This document shows positions 21,311 through 34,250 of a stretch of DNA of 64,000 bases, piece by piece. The DNA comes from Utricularia gibba (taxonomy: Eukaryota > Streptophyta > Magnoliopsida > Lamiales > Lentibulariaceae), in the NCBI GenBank assembly GCA_002189035.1, contig NEEC01000127.1, positions 29,521 through 93,520 on the forward strand, in the 5' to 3' direction. The notes under the pieces are model-generated. The model was not told where the DNA came from, searched no databases, and saw nothing but the letters and a program-made list of their open reading frames with translations. Every line of letters begins with the position of its first letter. Position 1 is the stretch's first letter. A program made the translations under genes and the position numbers.

Positions 21311-24300
21311 CGCTGCGCCCGGAATACCGTTTCGAAGCTCGTTCCGAGCCGTCATCTTCCGTGTTGAAAGCTTCTTCGTCCAGGATGCATCAGAGCTCGA
21401 ATTATCGCCTTCTATTAGCCTTCAGATGCGCCACAAAGTGGCCACCACGTTCGCGACGATGCGACTTGAACACCAAATCGACACGATTGTGATTTTCGGC
21501 TTGCAAAACATCTGCGTTTTTTGGGTGATGTGAAATATGGGTTTTCGAGGCGATCTTTGCACATGCTTAGGGTGTGTCCCTACCCGAAGCCTCATGGTTT
21601 CCTCGCACACCGTCGGCATCTCGTCGATATCCTGAAGACCGTGATGAGTCACGCTGCGCCCGCATACCGTTTCGAAGCTCGTTCCGAGCCGGTCATCTTC
21701 CGTGTTGAATGCTTCTTCGTCCGAGAATGCATCAGAGCTCGAATTATCGCCTTATATTAGCCTTCAGATGTGCCACAAAGTGGCCACCACGTTCGCGACG
21801 ATGCGACTTGGAACACCAAAATCGACGTGATTGTAATTTTCGGCTTGCAAAACATCTGCGTTTTTTCGGTGATGTGAAATATGGGTTTTCGAGGCGATCT
21901 TTGCACATGCTTAGGGTGTGTCCCTACCGAAGCCTCATGGTTTCCTCGCACACCGTTCGGCATCTCGTCGATATCCTGAAGACCGTGATGAGTCACGCTG
22001 CGCCCGGAATACCGTTTCGAAGCTCGTTCCGAGCCGGTCATCTTCCGTGTTGAAAGCTTCTTCGTCCGAGATGCATCAGAGCTCGAATTATCGCCTTATA
22101 TTAGCCTTCAGATGTGCCACAAAGTGGCCACCACGTTCGCGACGATGCGACTTGGAACACAGAATCGACGCGATTGTATTTTCGGCTTGCAAAACATCTG
22201 CGTTTTTTTGGGTGATGTGAAATATGGTTTTCGAGGCGATCTTTGCACATGCTTAGGGTGTGTCCCTACCGAAGCCTCATGGTTTCCTCGCACACCGTTC
22301 GGCATCTCGTCGATATCCTGAAGACCGTGATGAGTCACGCTGCGCCCGGATACCGTTTCGAAGCTCGTTCCGAGCCGGTCATCTTCCGTGTTGAAAGCTT
22401 CTTCGTCCGGATGCATCAGAGCTCGAATTATCGCCTTCTATTAGCCTTCAGATGCGCCACAAAGTGGCCACCACGTTCGCGACGATGCGACTTGTAACAC
22501 CAGAATCGACGCGATTGTGATTTTCGGCTTGCAAAACATCTGCGTTTTTTGGGTGATGTGAAATATGGGTTTTCGAGGCGATCTTGCACATGCTTAGGGT
22601 GTTTCCTACCCGAAGCCTCATGGTTTCCTCGCACACCGTTCGGCATCTCGTCGATATCCTGAAGACCGTGATGAGTCACGCTGCGCCCGGAATACCGTTT
22701 CGAAGCTCGTTCCGAGCCGGTCATCTTCCGTGTTGAATGCTTCTTCGTCCGAGGATGCATCAGAGCTCGAATTATCGCCTTATATTAGCCTTCAGATGTG
22801 CCACAAAGTGGCCACCACGTTCGCGACGATGCGACTTGGAACACCAAAATCGACGCGATTGTAATTTTCGGCTTGCAAAACATCTGCGTTTTTTGGGTGA
22901 TGTGAAATATGGGTTTTCGAGGCGATCTTTGCACATGCTTAGGGTGTGTCCCTACCCGAAGCCTCATGGTTTCCTCGCACACCGGCATCTCGTCGATATC
23001 CTGAAGACCGTGATGAGTCACGCTGCGCCCGGAATACCGTTTCGAAGCTCGTTCCGAGCCAGTCATCTTCCGTGTTGAATGCTTCTTCGTCCGAGGATGC
23101 ATAAGAGCTCGAATTATCGCCTTATATTAGCCTTCAGATGTGCCACAAAGTGGCCACCACGTTCGCGACGATGCGACTTGGAACACCAAAATCGACGTGA
23201 TTGTAATTTTCGGCTTGCAAAACATCTGCGTTTTTTCGGGTGATGTGAAATATGGGTTTTCGAGGCGATCTTTGCACATGCTTAGGGTGTGTCCCTACTC
23301 GAAGCCTCATGGTTTCCTCGCACACCGTTCGGCATCTCGTCGATATCCTGAAGACCGTGATGAGTCACGCTGCGCCCGGCATACCGTTTCGAAGCTCGCG
23401 TTCCGAGCCGGTCATCTTCCGTGTTGAAAGCTTCTTCGTCCGAGGATGCATCAGAGCTCGAATTATCGCCTTCTATTAGCCTTTCAGATGCGCCACAAAG
23501 TGGCCACCACGTTCGCGACGATGCGACTTGGAACACCAAATCGACGCGATTGCGATTTTCGGCTTGCAAAACATCTGCGTTTTTTGGGTGATGTGAAATA
23601 TGGGTTTTCGAGGCGATCTTTGCACATGCTTAGGGTGTGTCCCTACCGAAGCCTCATGGTTTCCTCGCACACCGTTCGGCATCTCGTCGATATCCTGAAG
23701 ACCGTGATGAGTCACGCTGCGCCCGGAATACCGTTTCGAAGCTCGTTCCGAGCCGGTCATCTTCCGTGTTGAAAGCTTCTTCGTCCGAGGATGCATCAGA
23801 GCTCGAATTATCGCCTTCTATTAGCCTTCAGATGCGCCACAAAGTGGCCACCACGTTCGCGACGATGCGACTTGAACACAGAATCGACGCGATTGTGATT
23901 TTCGGCTTGCAAAACATCTGCGTTTTTTTCGGGTGATGTGAAATATGGGTTTTCGAGGCGATCTTTGCACATGCTTAGGGTGTGTCCCTACCGAAGCCTC
24001 ATGGTTTCCTCGCACACCGTTCGGCATCTCGTCGATATCCTGAAGACCGTGATGAGTCACGCTGCGCCCGGCATACCGTTTCGAAGCTCGTTCCGAGCCG
24101 GTCATCTTCCGTGTTTAAAGCTTCTTCGTCCGAGGATGCATCAGAGCTCGAATTATCGCCTTCTATTAGCCTTCAGATGCGCCACAAAGTGGCCACCACG
24201 TTCGCGACGATGCGACTTGAACACCAGAATCGACGCGATTGATTTTCGGCTTGCAAAACATCTGCGTTTTTGGTGATGTGAAATATGGGTTTTCGAGGCG

Positions 24301-27300
24301 ATCTTGCACATGCTTAGGGTGTGTTTCTACCCGAAGCCTCATGGTTTCCTCGCACACCGTTCGGCATCTCGTCGATATCCTGAAGACCGTGATGAGTCAC
24401 GCTGCGCCCGGAATACCGTTTCGAAGCTCGTTCCGAGCCGGTCATCTTCCGTGTTGAAGCTTCTTCGTCCGAGGATGCATCAGAGCTCGAATTATCGCCT
24501 TCTATTAGCCTTCAGATGCGCCACAAAGTGGCCACCACGTTCGCGACGATGCGACTTGAACACCAGAATCGACGCGATTGTGATTTTCGGCTTGCAAAAC
24601 ATCTGCGTTTTTTTCGGGTGATGTGAAATATGGGTTTTCGAGGCGATCTTTGCACATGCTTAGGGTGTGTCCTACCGAAGCCTCATGGTTTCCTCGCACA
24701 CCGTTCGGCATCTCGTCGATATCCTGAAGACCCGTGATGAGTCACGCTGCGCCCGGCATACCGTTTCGAAGCTCGTTCCGAGCCGGTCATCTTCCGTGTT
24801 GAAAGCTTCTTCGTCCGAGGATGCATCAGAGCTCGAATTATCGCCTTCTATTAGCCTTCAGATGCGCCACAAAGTGGCCACCACGTTCGCGACGATGCGA
24901 CTTGAACACAAGAATCGACGCGATTGTGATTTTCGGCTTGCAAAACATCTGCGTTTTTTGGGTGATGTGAAATATGGGTTTTCGAGGCGATCTTTGCACA
25001 TGCTTAGGGTGTGTCCTACCGAAGCCTCATGGTTTCCTCGCACACCGTTCGGCATCTCGTCGATATCCTGAAGACCGTGATGAGTCACGCTGCGCCCGGC
25101 ATACCGTTTCGAAGCTCGTTCCGAGCCGGTCATCTTCCGTGTTTAAAGCTTCTTCGTCCGAGGATGCATCAGAGCTCGAATTATCGCCTTCTATTAGCCT
25201 TCAGATGCGCCACAAAGTGGCCACCACGTTCGCGACGATGCGACTTGAACACCAGAATCGACGCGATTGTGATTTTCGGCTTGCAAAACATCTGCGTTTT
25301 TTCGGGTGATGTGAAATATGGGTTTTCGAGGCGATCTTTGCACATGCTTAGGGTGTGTCCTACGAAGCCTCATGGTTTCCTCGCACACCGTTCGGCATCT
25401 CGTCGATATCCTGAAGACCGTGATGAGTCACGCTGCGCCCGGAATACCGTTTCGAAGCTCGTTCCGAGCCGGTCATCTTCCGTGTTTAAAGCTTCTTCGT
25501 CCGAGGATGCATCAGAGCTCGAATTATCGCCTTCTATTAGCCTTCAGATGCGCCACAAAGTGGCCACCACGTTCGCGACGATGCGACTTGGAACACAATC
25601 GACGCGATTGTGATTTTCGGCTTGCAAAACATCTGCGTTTTTTCGGGTGATGTGAAATATGGGTTTTCGAGGCGATCTTTGCACATGCTTAGGGTGTGTC
25701 CCTACCCGAAGCCTCATGGTTTGTCGTTCGCATCTCGTCGATATCCTGAAGACCGTGATGAGTCACGCTGCGCCCGGGCATACCGTTTCGAAGCTCGTTC
25801 CGAGCCGGTCATCTTCCGTGTTGAAAGCTTCTTCGTCCGAGGATGCATCAGAGCTCGAATTATCGCCTTCTATTAGCCTTCAGATGTGCCACAAAGTGGC
25901 CACCACGTTCGACGATGCGACTTGAACACCAGAATCGACGCGATTGTGATTTTCGGCTTGCAAAACATCTGCGTTTTTTTCGGGTGATGTGAAATATGGG
26001 TTTTCGAGGCGATCTTTGCACATGCTTAGGTGTGTCCTACGAAGCCTCATGGTTTCCTCGCACACCGTTCGGCATCTCGTCGATATCCTGAAGACCGTGA
26101 TGAGTCACGCTGCGCCCGGCATACCGTTTCGAAGCTCGTTCCGAGCCGGTCATCTTCCGTGTTTAAAGCTTCTTCGTCCGAGGATGCATCAGAGCTCGAA
26201 TTATCGCCTTCTATTAGCCTTCAGATGCGCCACAAAGTGGCCACCACGTTCGCGACGATGCGACTTGAACACCAAAATCGACGCGATTGATTTTCGGCTT
26301 GCAAAACATCTGCGTTTTTTCGGGTGATGTGAAATATGGGTTTTCGAGGCGATCTTTGCACATGCTTAGGGTGTGTCCTACGTGAAGCCTCATGGTTTCC
26401 TCGCACACCGTTCGGCATCTCGTCGATATCCTGAAGACCGTGATGAGTCACGCTGCGCCCGGCATACCGTTTCGAAGCTCGTTCCGAGCCGGTCATCTTC
26501 CGTGTTTAAAGCTTCTTCGTCCGAGGATGCATCAGAGCTCGAATTATCGCCTTCTATTAGCCTTCAGATGCGCCACAAAGTGGCCACCACGTTCGCGACG
26601 ATGCGACTTGAACACCAGAATCGACGCGATTGTGATTTTCGGCTTGCAAAACATCTGCGTTTTTTTCGGGTGATGTGAAATATGGGTTTTCGAGGCGATC
26701 TTTGCACATGCTTAGGGTGTGTCCTACCGAAGCCTCATGGTTTCCTCGCACACCGTTCGGCATCTCGTCGATATCCTGAAGACCGTGATGAGTCACGCTG
26801 CGCCCGGAATACCGTTTCGAAGCTCGTTCCGAGCCGGTCATCTTCCGTGTTAAAGCTTCTTCGTCCGAGGATGCATCAGAGCTCGAATTATCGCCTTCTA
26901 TTAGCCTTCAGATGCGCCACAAAGTGGCCACCACGTTCGCGACGATGCGACTTGTAACACCAGAATCGACGCGATTGTGATTTTCGGCTTGCAAAACATC
27001 TGCGTTTTTTTGGGTGATGTGAAATATGGGTTTTCGAGGCGATCTTTTGCACATGCTTAGGGTGTGTTCTACCCGAAGCCTCATGGTTTCCTCGCACACC
27101 GTTCGGCATCTCGTCGATATCCTGAAGACCGTGATGAGTCACGCTGCGCCCGGAATACCGTTTCGAAGCTCGTTCCGAGCCGGTCATCTTCCGTGTTGAA
27201 AGCTTCTTCGTCCGAGGATGCATCAGAGCTCGAATTATCGCCTTCTATTAGCCTTCAGATGCGCCACAAAGTGGCCACCACGTTCGCGACGATGCGACTT

Positions 27301-29104
27301 GAACACCAGAATCGACGCGATTGTGATTTTCGGCTTGCAAAACATCTGCGTTTTTTCGGGTGATGTGAAATATGGGTTTTCGAGGCGATCTTTGCACATG
27401 CTTAGGGTGTGTCCCTACGTGAAGCCTCATGGTTTCCTCGCACACCGTTCGGCATCTCGTCGATATCCTGAAGACCGTGATGAGTCACGCTGCGCCCGGA
27501 ATACCGTTTCGAAGCTCGTTCCGAGCCGGTCATCTTCCGTGTTGAAAGCTTCTTCGTCCGAGGATGCATCAGAGCTCGAATTATCGCCTTCTATTAGCCT
27601 TCAGATGCGCCACAAAGTGGCCACCACGTTCGCGACGATGCGACTTGAACACAGAATCGACGCGATTGTGATTTTCGGCTTGCAAAACATCTGCGTTTTT
27701 TCGGGTGATGTGAAATATGGGTTTTCGAGGCGATCTTTGCACATGCTTAGGGTGTGTCACTACCGAAGCCTCATGGTTTCCTCGCACACCGTTCGGCATC
27801 TCGTCGATATCCTGAAGACCGTGATGAGTCACGCTGCGGCATACCGTTTCGAAGCTCGTTCCGAGCCGGTCATCTTCCGTGTTTAAAGCTTCTTCGTCCG
27901 AGGATGCATCAGAGCTCGAATTATCGCCTTCTATTAGCCTTCAGATGCGCCACAAAGTGGCCACCACGTTCGCGACGATGCGACTTGTAACACCAGAATC
28001 GACGCGATTGTGATTTTCGGCTTGCAAAACATCTGCGTTTTTTGGGTGATGTGAAATATGGGTTTTCGAGGCGATCTTTGCACATGCTTAGGGTGTGTCC
28101 TACGTGAAGCCTCATGGTTTCCTCGCACACCGTTCGGCATCTCGTCGATATCCTGAAGACCGTGATGAGTCACGCTGCGCCCGGCATACCGTTTCGAAGC
28201 TCGTTCCGAGCCGGTCATCTTCCGTGTTTAAAGCTTCTTCGTCCGAGGATGCATCAGAGCTCGAATTATCGCCTTCTATTAGCCTTCAGATGCGCCACAA
28301 AGTGGCCACCACGTTCGCGACGATGCGACTTGTAACACCAGAATCGACGCGATTGTGATTTTCGGCTTGCAAAACATCTGCGTTTTTTTGGGTGATGTGA
28401 AATATGGGTTTTCGAGGCGATCTTTGCACATGCTTAGGGTGTGTCTACCCGAAGCCTCATGGTTTCTCGCACACCGTTCGGCATCTCGTCGATATCCTGA
28501 AGACCGTGATGAGTCACGCTGCGCCCGGAATACCGTTTCGAAGCTCGTTCCGAGCCGGTCATCTTCCGTGTTGAAAGCTTCTTCGTCCGAGGATGCATCA
28601 GAGCTCGAATTATCGCCTTCTATTAGCCTTCAGATGCGCCACAAAGTGGCCACCACGTTCGCGACGATGCGACTTGTAACACCAGAATCGACGCGATTGT
28701 GATTTTCGGCTTGCAAAACATCTGCGTTTTTTTCGGGTGATGTGAATATGGGTTTTCGAGGCGATCTTTGCACATGCTTAGGGTGTGTCCCTACGAAGCC
28801 TCATGGTTTCCTCGCACACCGTTCGGCATCTCGTCGATATCCTGAAGACCGTGATGAGTCACGCTGCGCCCGGAATACCGTTTCGAAGCTCGTTCCGAGC
28901 CGGTCATCTTCCGTGTTTGAAAGCTTCTTCGTCCCGAGGATGCATCAGAGCTCGAATTATCGCCTTCTATTAGCCTTCAGATGCGCCACAAAGTGGCCAC
29001 CACGTTCGACGATGCGACTTGAACACCAGAATCGACGCGATTGTGATTTTCGGCTTGCAAAACATCTGCGTTTTTTCGGGTGATGTGAAATATGGGTTTT
29101 CGAG

Positions 29105-31853
29105 GCGATCTTTGCACATGCTTAGGGTGTGTCACTACGTGAAGCCTCATGGTTTCCTCGCACACCGTTCGGCATCTCGTCGATATCCTGAAGACCGTGA
29201 TGAGTCACGCTGCGCCCGGCATACCGTTTCGAAGCTCGTTCCGAGCCGGTCATCTTCCGTGTTTAAAGCTTCTTCGTCCGAGGATGCATCAGAGCTCGAA
29301 TTATCGCCTTCTATTAGCCTTCAGATGCGCCACAAAGTGGCCACCACGTTCGCGACGATGCGACTTGAACACCAGAATCGACGCGATTGTGATTTTCGGC
29401 TTGCAAAACATCTGCGTTTTTTGGGTGATGTGAAATATGGGTTTTCGAGGCGATCTTTGCACATGCTTAGGGTGTGTCCTACCGAAGCCTCATGGTTTCC
29501 TCGCACACCGTTCGGCATCTCGTCGATATCCTGAAGACCGTGATGAGTCACGCTGCGCCCGGCATACCGTTTCGAAGCTCGTTCCGAGCCGGTCATCTTC
29601 CGTGTTGAAAGCTTCTTCGTCCGAGGATGCATCAGAGCTCGAATTATCGCCTTCTATTAGCCTTCAGATGCGCCACAAAGTGGCCACCACGTTCGCGACG
29701 ATGCGACTGTAACACCAGAATCGACGATTGTGATTTTCGGCTTGCAAAACATCTGCGTTTTTTCGGGTGATGTGAAATATGGGTTTTCGAGGCGATCTTT
29801 GCACATGCTTAGGGTGTGTCACTACGTGAAGCCTCATGGTTTCCTCGCACACCGTTCGGCATCTCGTCGATATCCTGAAGACCGTGATGAGTCACGCTGC
29901 GCCCGGAATACCGTTTCGAAGCTCGTTCCGAGCCGGTCATCTTCCGTGTTTAAAGCTTCTTCGTCCGAGGATGCATCAGAGCTCGAATTATCGCCTTCTA
30001 TTAGCCTTCAGATGCGCCACAAAGTGGCCACCACGTTCGCGACGATGCGACTTGAACACGAATCGACGCGATTGATTTTCGGCTTGCAAAACATCTGCGT
30101 TTTTTGGGTGATGTGAAATATGGGTTTTCGAGGCGATCTTGCACATGCTTAGGGTGTGTCCTACCCGAAGCCTCATGGTTTCCTCGCACACCGTTCGGCA
30201 TCTCGTCGATATCCAAGACCGTGATGAGTCACGCTGCGCCCGGAATACCGTTTCGAAGCTCGTTCCGAGCCGGTCATCTTCCGTGTTGAAAGCTTCTTCG
30301 TCCGAGGATGCATCAGAGCTCGAATTATCGCCTTCTATTAGCCTTCAGATGCGCCACAAAGTGGCCACCACGTTCGCGACGATGCGACTTGAACACCAGA
30401 ATCGACGCGATTGTGATTTTCGGCTTGCAAAACATCTGCGTTTTTTCGGGTGATGTGAAATATGGGTTTTCGAGGCGATCTTTGCACATGCTTAGGGTGT
30501 GTCCTACGTGAAGCCTCATGGTTTCCTCGCACACCGTTCGGCATCTCGTCGATATCCTGAAGACCGTGATGAGTCACGCTGCGCCCGGCATACCGTTTCG
30601 AAGCTCGTTCCGAGCCGGTCATCTTCCGTGTTTAAAGCTTCTTCGTCCGAGGATGCATCAGAGCTCGAATTATCGCCTTCTATTAGCCTTCAGATGCGCC
30701 ACAAAGTGGCCACCACGTTCGCGACGATGCGACTTGAACACCAGAATCGACGCGATTGTGATTTTCGGCTTGCAAAACATCTGCGTTTTTTTCGGGTGAT
30801 GTGAAATATGGGTTTTCGAGGCGATCTTTGCACATGCTTAGGGTGTGTCCTACCGAAGCCTCATGGTTTCCTCGCACACCGTTCGGCATCTCGTCGATAT
30901 CCTGAAGACCGTGATGAGTCACGCTGCGCCCGGAATACCGTTTCGAAGCTCGTTCCGAGCCGGTCATCTTCCGTGTTGAAAGCTTCTTCGTCCGAGGATG
31001 CATCAGAGCTCGAATTATCGCCTTCTATTAGCCTTCAGATGCGCCACAAAGTGGCCACCACGTTCGCGACGATGCGACTTGAACACCAGAATCGACGCGA
31101 TTGTGATTTTCGGCTTGCAAAACATCTGCGTTTTTTCGGGTGATGTGAAATATGGGTTTTCGAGGCGATCTTTGCACATGCTTAGGGTGTGTCACTACGT
31201 GAAGCCTCATGGTTTCCTCGCACACCGTTCGGCATCTCGTCGATATCCTGAAGACCGTGATGAGTCACGCTGCGCCCGGAATACCGTTTCGAAGCTCGTT
31301 CCGAGCCGGTCATCTTCCGTGTTTAAAGCTTCTTCGTCCGAGGATGCATCAGAGCTCGAATTATCGCCTTCTATTAGCCTTCAGATGCGCCACAAAGTGG
31401 CCACCACGTTCGCGACGATGCGACTTGGAACACCAAAATCGACGCGATTGATTTTCGGCTTGCAAAACATCTGCGTTTTTTCGGGTGATGTGAAATATGG
31501 GTTTTCGAGGCGATCTTTGCACATGCTTAGGGTGTGTCCTACCGAAGCCTCATGGTTTCCTCGCACACCGTTCGGCATCTCGTCGATATCCTGAAGACCG
31601 TGATGAGTCACGCTGCGCCCGGCATACCGTTTCGAAGCTCGTTCCGAGCCGGTCATCTTCCGTGTTGAAAGCTTCTTCGTCCGAGGATGCATCAGAGCTC
31701 GAATTATCGCCTTCTATTAGCCTTCAGATGCGCCACAAAGTGGCCACCACGTTCGCGACGATGCGACTTGAACACCAGAATCGACGCGATTGTGATTTTC
31801 GGCTTGCAAAACATCTGCGTTTTTTCGGGTGATGTGAAATATGGGTTTTCGAG
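29105..31853. repeat. Dimeric higher-order repeat block 1 (4 dimers)
   Basis: Eight successive monomers (starts 29105, 29450, 29792, 30133, 30475, 30821, 31165, 31510) alternate GTTTAAAGC and GTTGAAAGC at monomer position ~159. Three of the four TTTAAA copies have CACTACGTGAAG and the other has CCTACGTGAAG. The GTTGAAAGC copies have CCTACCGAAG or CCTACCCGAAG. The next copy (GTTTGAAAG at about 32,010) breaks the pattern. Confidence 0.75.
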
Positions 31854-34250
31854 GCGATCTTTGCACATGCTTAGGGTGTGCTACCCGAAGCCTCATGGTT
31901 TCCTCGCACACCGTTCGGCATCTCGTCGATATCCTGAAGACCGTGATGAGTCACGCTGCGCCCGGAATACCGTTTCGAAGCTCGTTCCGAGCCGGTCATC
32001 TTCCGTGTTTGAAAGCTTCTTCGTCCGAGGATGCATCAGAGCTCGAATTATCGCCTTCTATTAGCCTTCAGATGCGCCACAAAGTGGCCACCACGTTCGA
32101 CGATGCGACTTGAACACAGAATCGACGCGATTGTGATTTTCGGCTTGCAAAACATCTGCGTTTTTTCGGGTGATGTGAAATATGGGTTTTCGAGGCGATC
32201 TTTGCACATGCTTAGGGTGTGTCACTACGTGAAGCCTCATGGTTTCCTCGCACACCGTTCGGCATCTCGTCGATATCCTGAAGACCGTGATGAGTCACGC
32301 TGCGCCCGGCATACCGTTTCGAAGCTCGTTCCGAGCCGGTCATCTTCCGTGTTAAAGCTTCTTCGTCCGAGGATGCATCAGAGCTCGAATTATCGCCTTC
32401 TATTAGCCTTCAGATGCGCCACAAAGTGGCCACCACGTTCGCGACGATGCGACTTGTAACACCAGAATCGACGCGATTGTGATTTTCGGCTTGCAAAACA
32501 TCTGCGTTTTTCGGGTGATGTGAAATATGGGTTTTCGAGGCGATCTTTGCACATGCTTAGGGTGTGTCCTACCGAAGCCTCATGGTTTCCTCGCACACCG
32601 TTCGGCATCTCGTCGATATCCTGAAGACCGTGATGAGTCACGCTGCGCCCGGCATACCGTTTCGAAGCTCGTTCCGAGCCGGTCATCTTCCGTGTTTAAA
32701 GCTTCTTCGTCCGAGGATGCATCAGAGCTCGAATTATCGCCTTCTATTAGCCTTCAGATGCGCCACAAAGTGGCCACCACGTTCGCGACGATGCGACTTG
32801 GAACACAGAATCGACGCGATTGATTTTCGGCTTGCAAAACATCTGCGTTTTTTTTGGGTGATGTGAAATATGGGTTTTCGAGGCGATCTTGCACATGCTT
32901 AGGGTGTGTTTCTACCCGAAGCCTCATGGTTTCCTCGCACACCGTTCGGCATCTCGTCGATATCCTGAAGACCGTGATGAGTCACGCTGCGCCCGGAATA
33001 CCGTTTCGAAGCTCGTTCCGAGCCGGTCATCTTCCGTGTTGAAAGCTTCTTCGTCCGAGGATGCATCAGAGCTCGAATTATCGCCTTCTATTAGCCTTCA
33101 GATGCGCCACAAAGTGGCCACCACGTTCGCGACGATGCGACTTGAACACCAGAATCGACGCGATTGTGATTTTCGGCTTGCAAAACATCTGCGTTTTTTC
33201 GGGTGATGTGAAATATGGGTTTTCGAGGCGATCTTTGCACATGCTTAGGTGTGTCACTACCGAAGCCTCATGGTTTCCTCGCACACCGTTCGGCATCTCG
33301 TCGATATCCTGAAGACCGTGATGAGTCACGCTGCGCCCGGCATACCGTTTCGAAGCTCGTTCCGAGCCGGTCATCTTCCGTGTTTAAAGCTTCTTCGTCC
33401 GAGGATGCATCAGAGCTCGAATTATCGCCTTCTATTAGCCTTCAGATGCGCCACAAAGTGGCCACCACGTTCGCGACGATGCGACTTGAACACAGAATCG
33501 ACGCGATTGTGATTTTCGGCTTGCAAAACATCTGCGGGGTGATGTGAAATATGGGTTTTCGAGGCGATCTTTGCACATGCTTAGGGTGTGTCCTACCGAA
33601 GCCTCATGGTTTCCTCGCACACCGTTCGGCATCTCGTCGATATCCTGAAGACCGTGATGAGTCACGCTGCGCCCGGCATACCGTTTCGAGCTCGTTCCGA
33701 GCCGGTCATCTTCCGTGTTTTAAAGCTTCTTCGTCCGAGGATGCATCAGAGCTCGAATTATCGCCTTCTATTAGCCTTCAGATGCCACAAAGTGGCCACC
33801 ACGTTCGCGACGATGCGACTTGTAACACCAGAATCGACGCGATTGTGATTTTCGGCTTGCAAAACATCTGCGTTTTTTCGGGTGATGTGAAATATGGGTT
33901 TTCGAGGCGATCTTTGCACATGCTTAGGGTGTGTCACTACCGAAGCCTCATGGTTTCCTCGCACACCGTTCGGCATCTCGTCGATATCCTGAAGACCGTG
34001 ATGAGTCACGCTGCTGCGCCCGGAATACCGTTTTCGAAGCTCGTTCCGAGCCGGTCATCTTCCGTTTAAAGCTTCTTCGTCCGAGGATGCATCAGAGCTC
34101 GAATTATCGCCTTCTATTAGCCTTCAGATGCGCCACAAAGTGGCCACCACGTTCGCGACGATGCGACTTGGAACACCAAAATCGACGATTGATTTTCGGC
34201 TTGCAAAACATCTGCGTTTTTTCGGGTGATGTGAAATATGGGTTTTCGAG

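Larger units (their letters stand above)
1..22440. repeat. Satellite subarray A (TGTGCC subfamily, with decayed patches)
   Basis: Monomers here carry TGTGCCAC before the 224-236 dyad and mostly CTTGGAACACCAAAATC, with CCCTACC after GTGT. Several variants segregate among neighbours: GAATGC or GAAAGC or GAAGC after GTGTT, CATAAG or CATCAG, CTTATATT or CTTCTATT, and GTGATTGTAATT or GCGATTGTGATT or GCGATTGTATT. These combine in no strict order, so I see no clear higher-order unit here. Long runs of near-perfect copies are interrupted by scrambled stretches, listed separately. Isolated CGCC copies occur at about 12,988, 14,403 and 21,428. No gene is seen in this region. Confidence 0.85.

Noticed and set aside
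1-22440. Dimeric higher-order repeat in subarray A based on GTGATTGTAATT against GCGATTGT copies
   Set aside because: Alternation holds only for about six monomers (689-2,700) and then breaks, and the other variable sites do not follow it.
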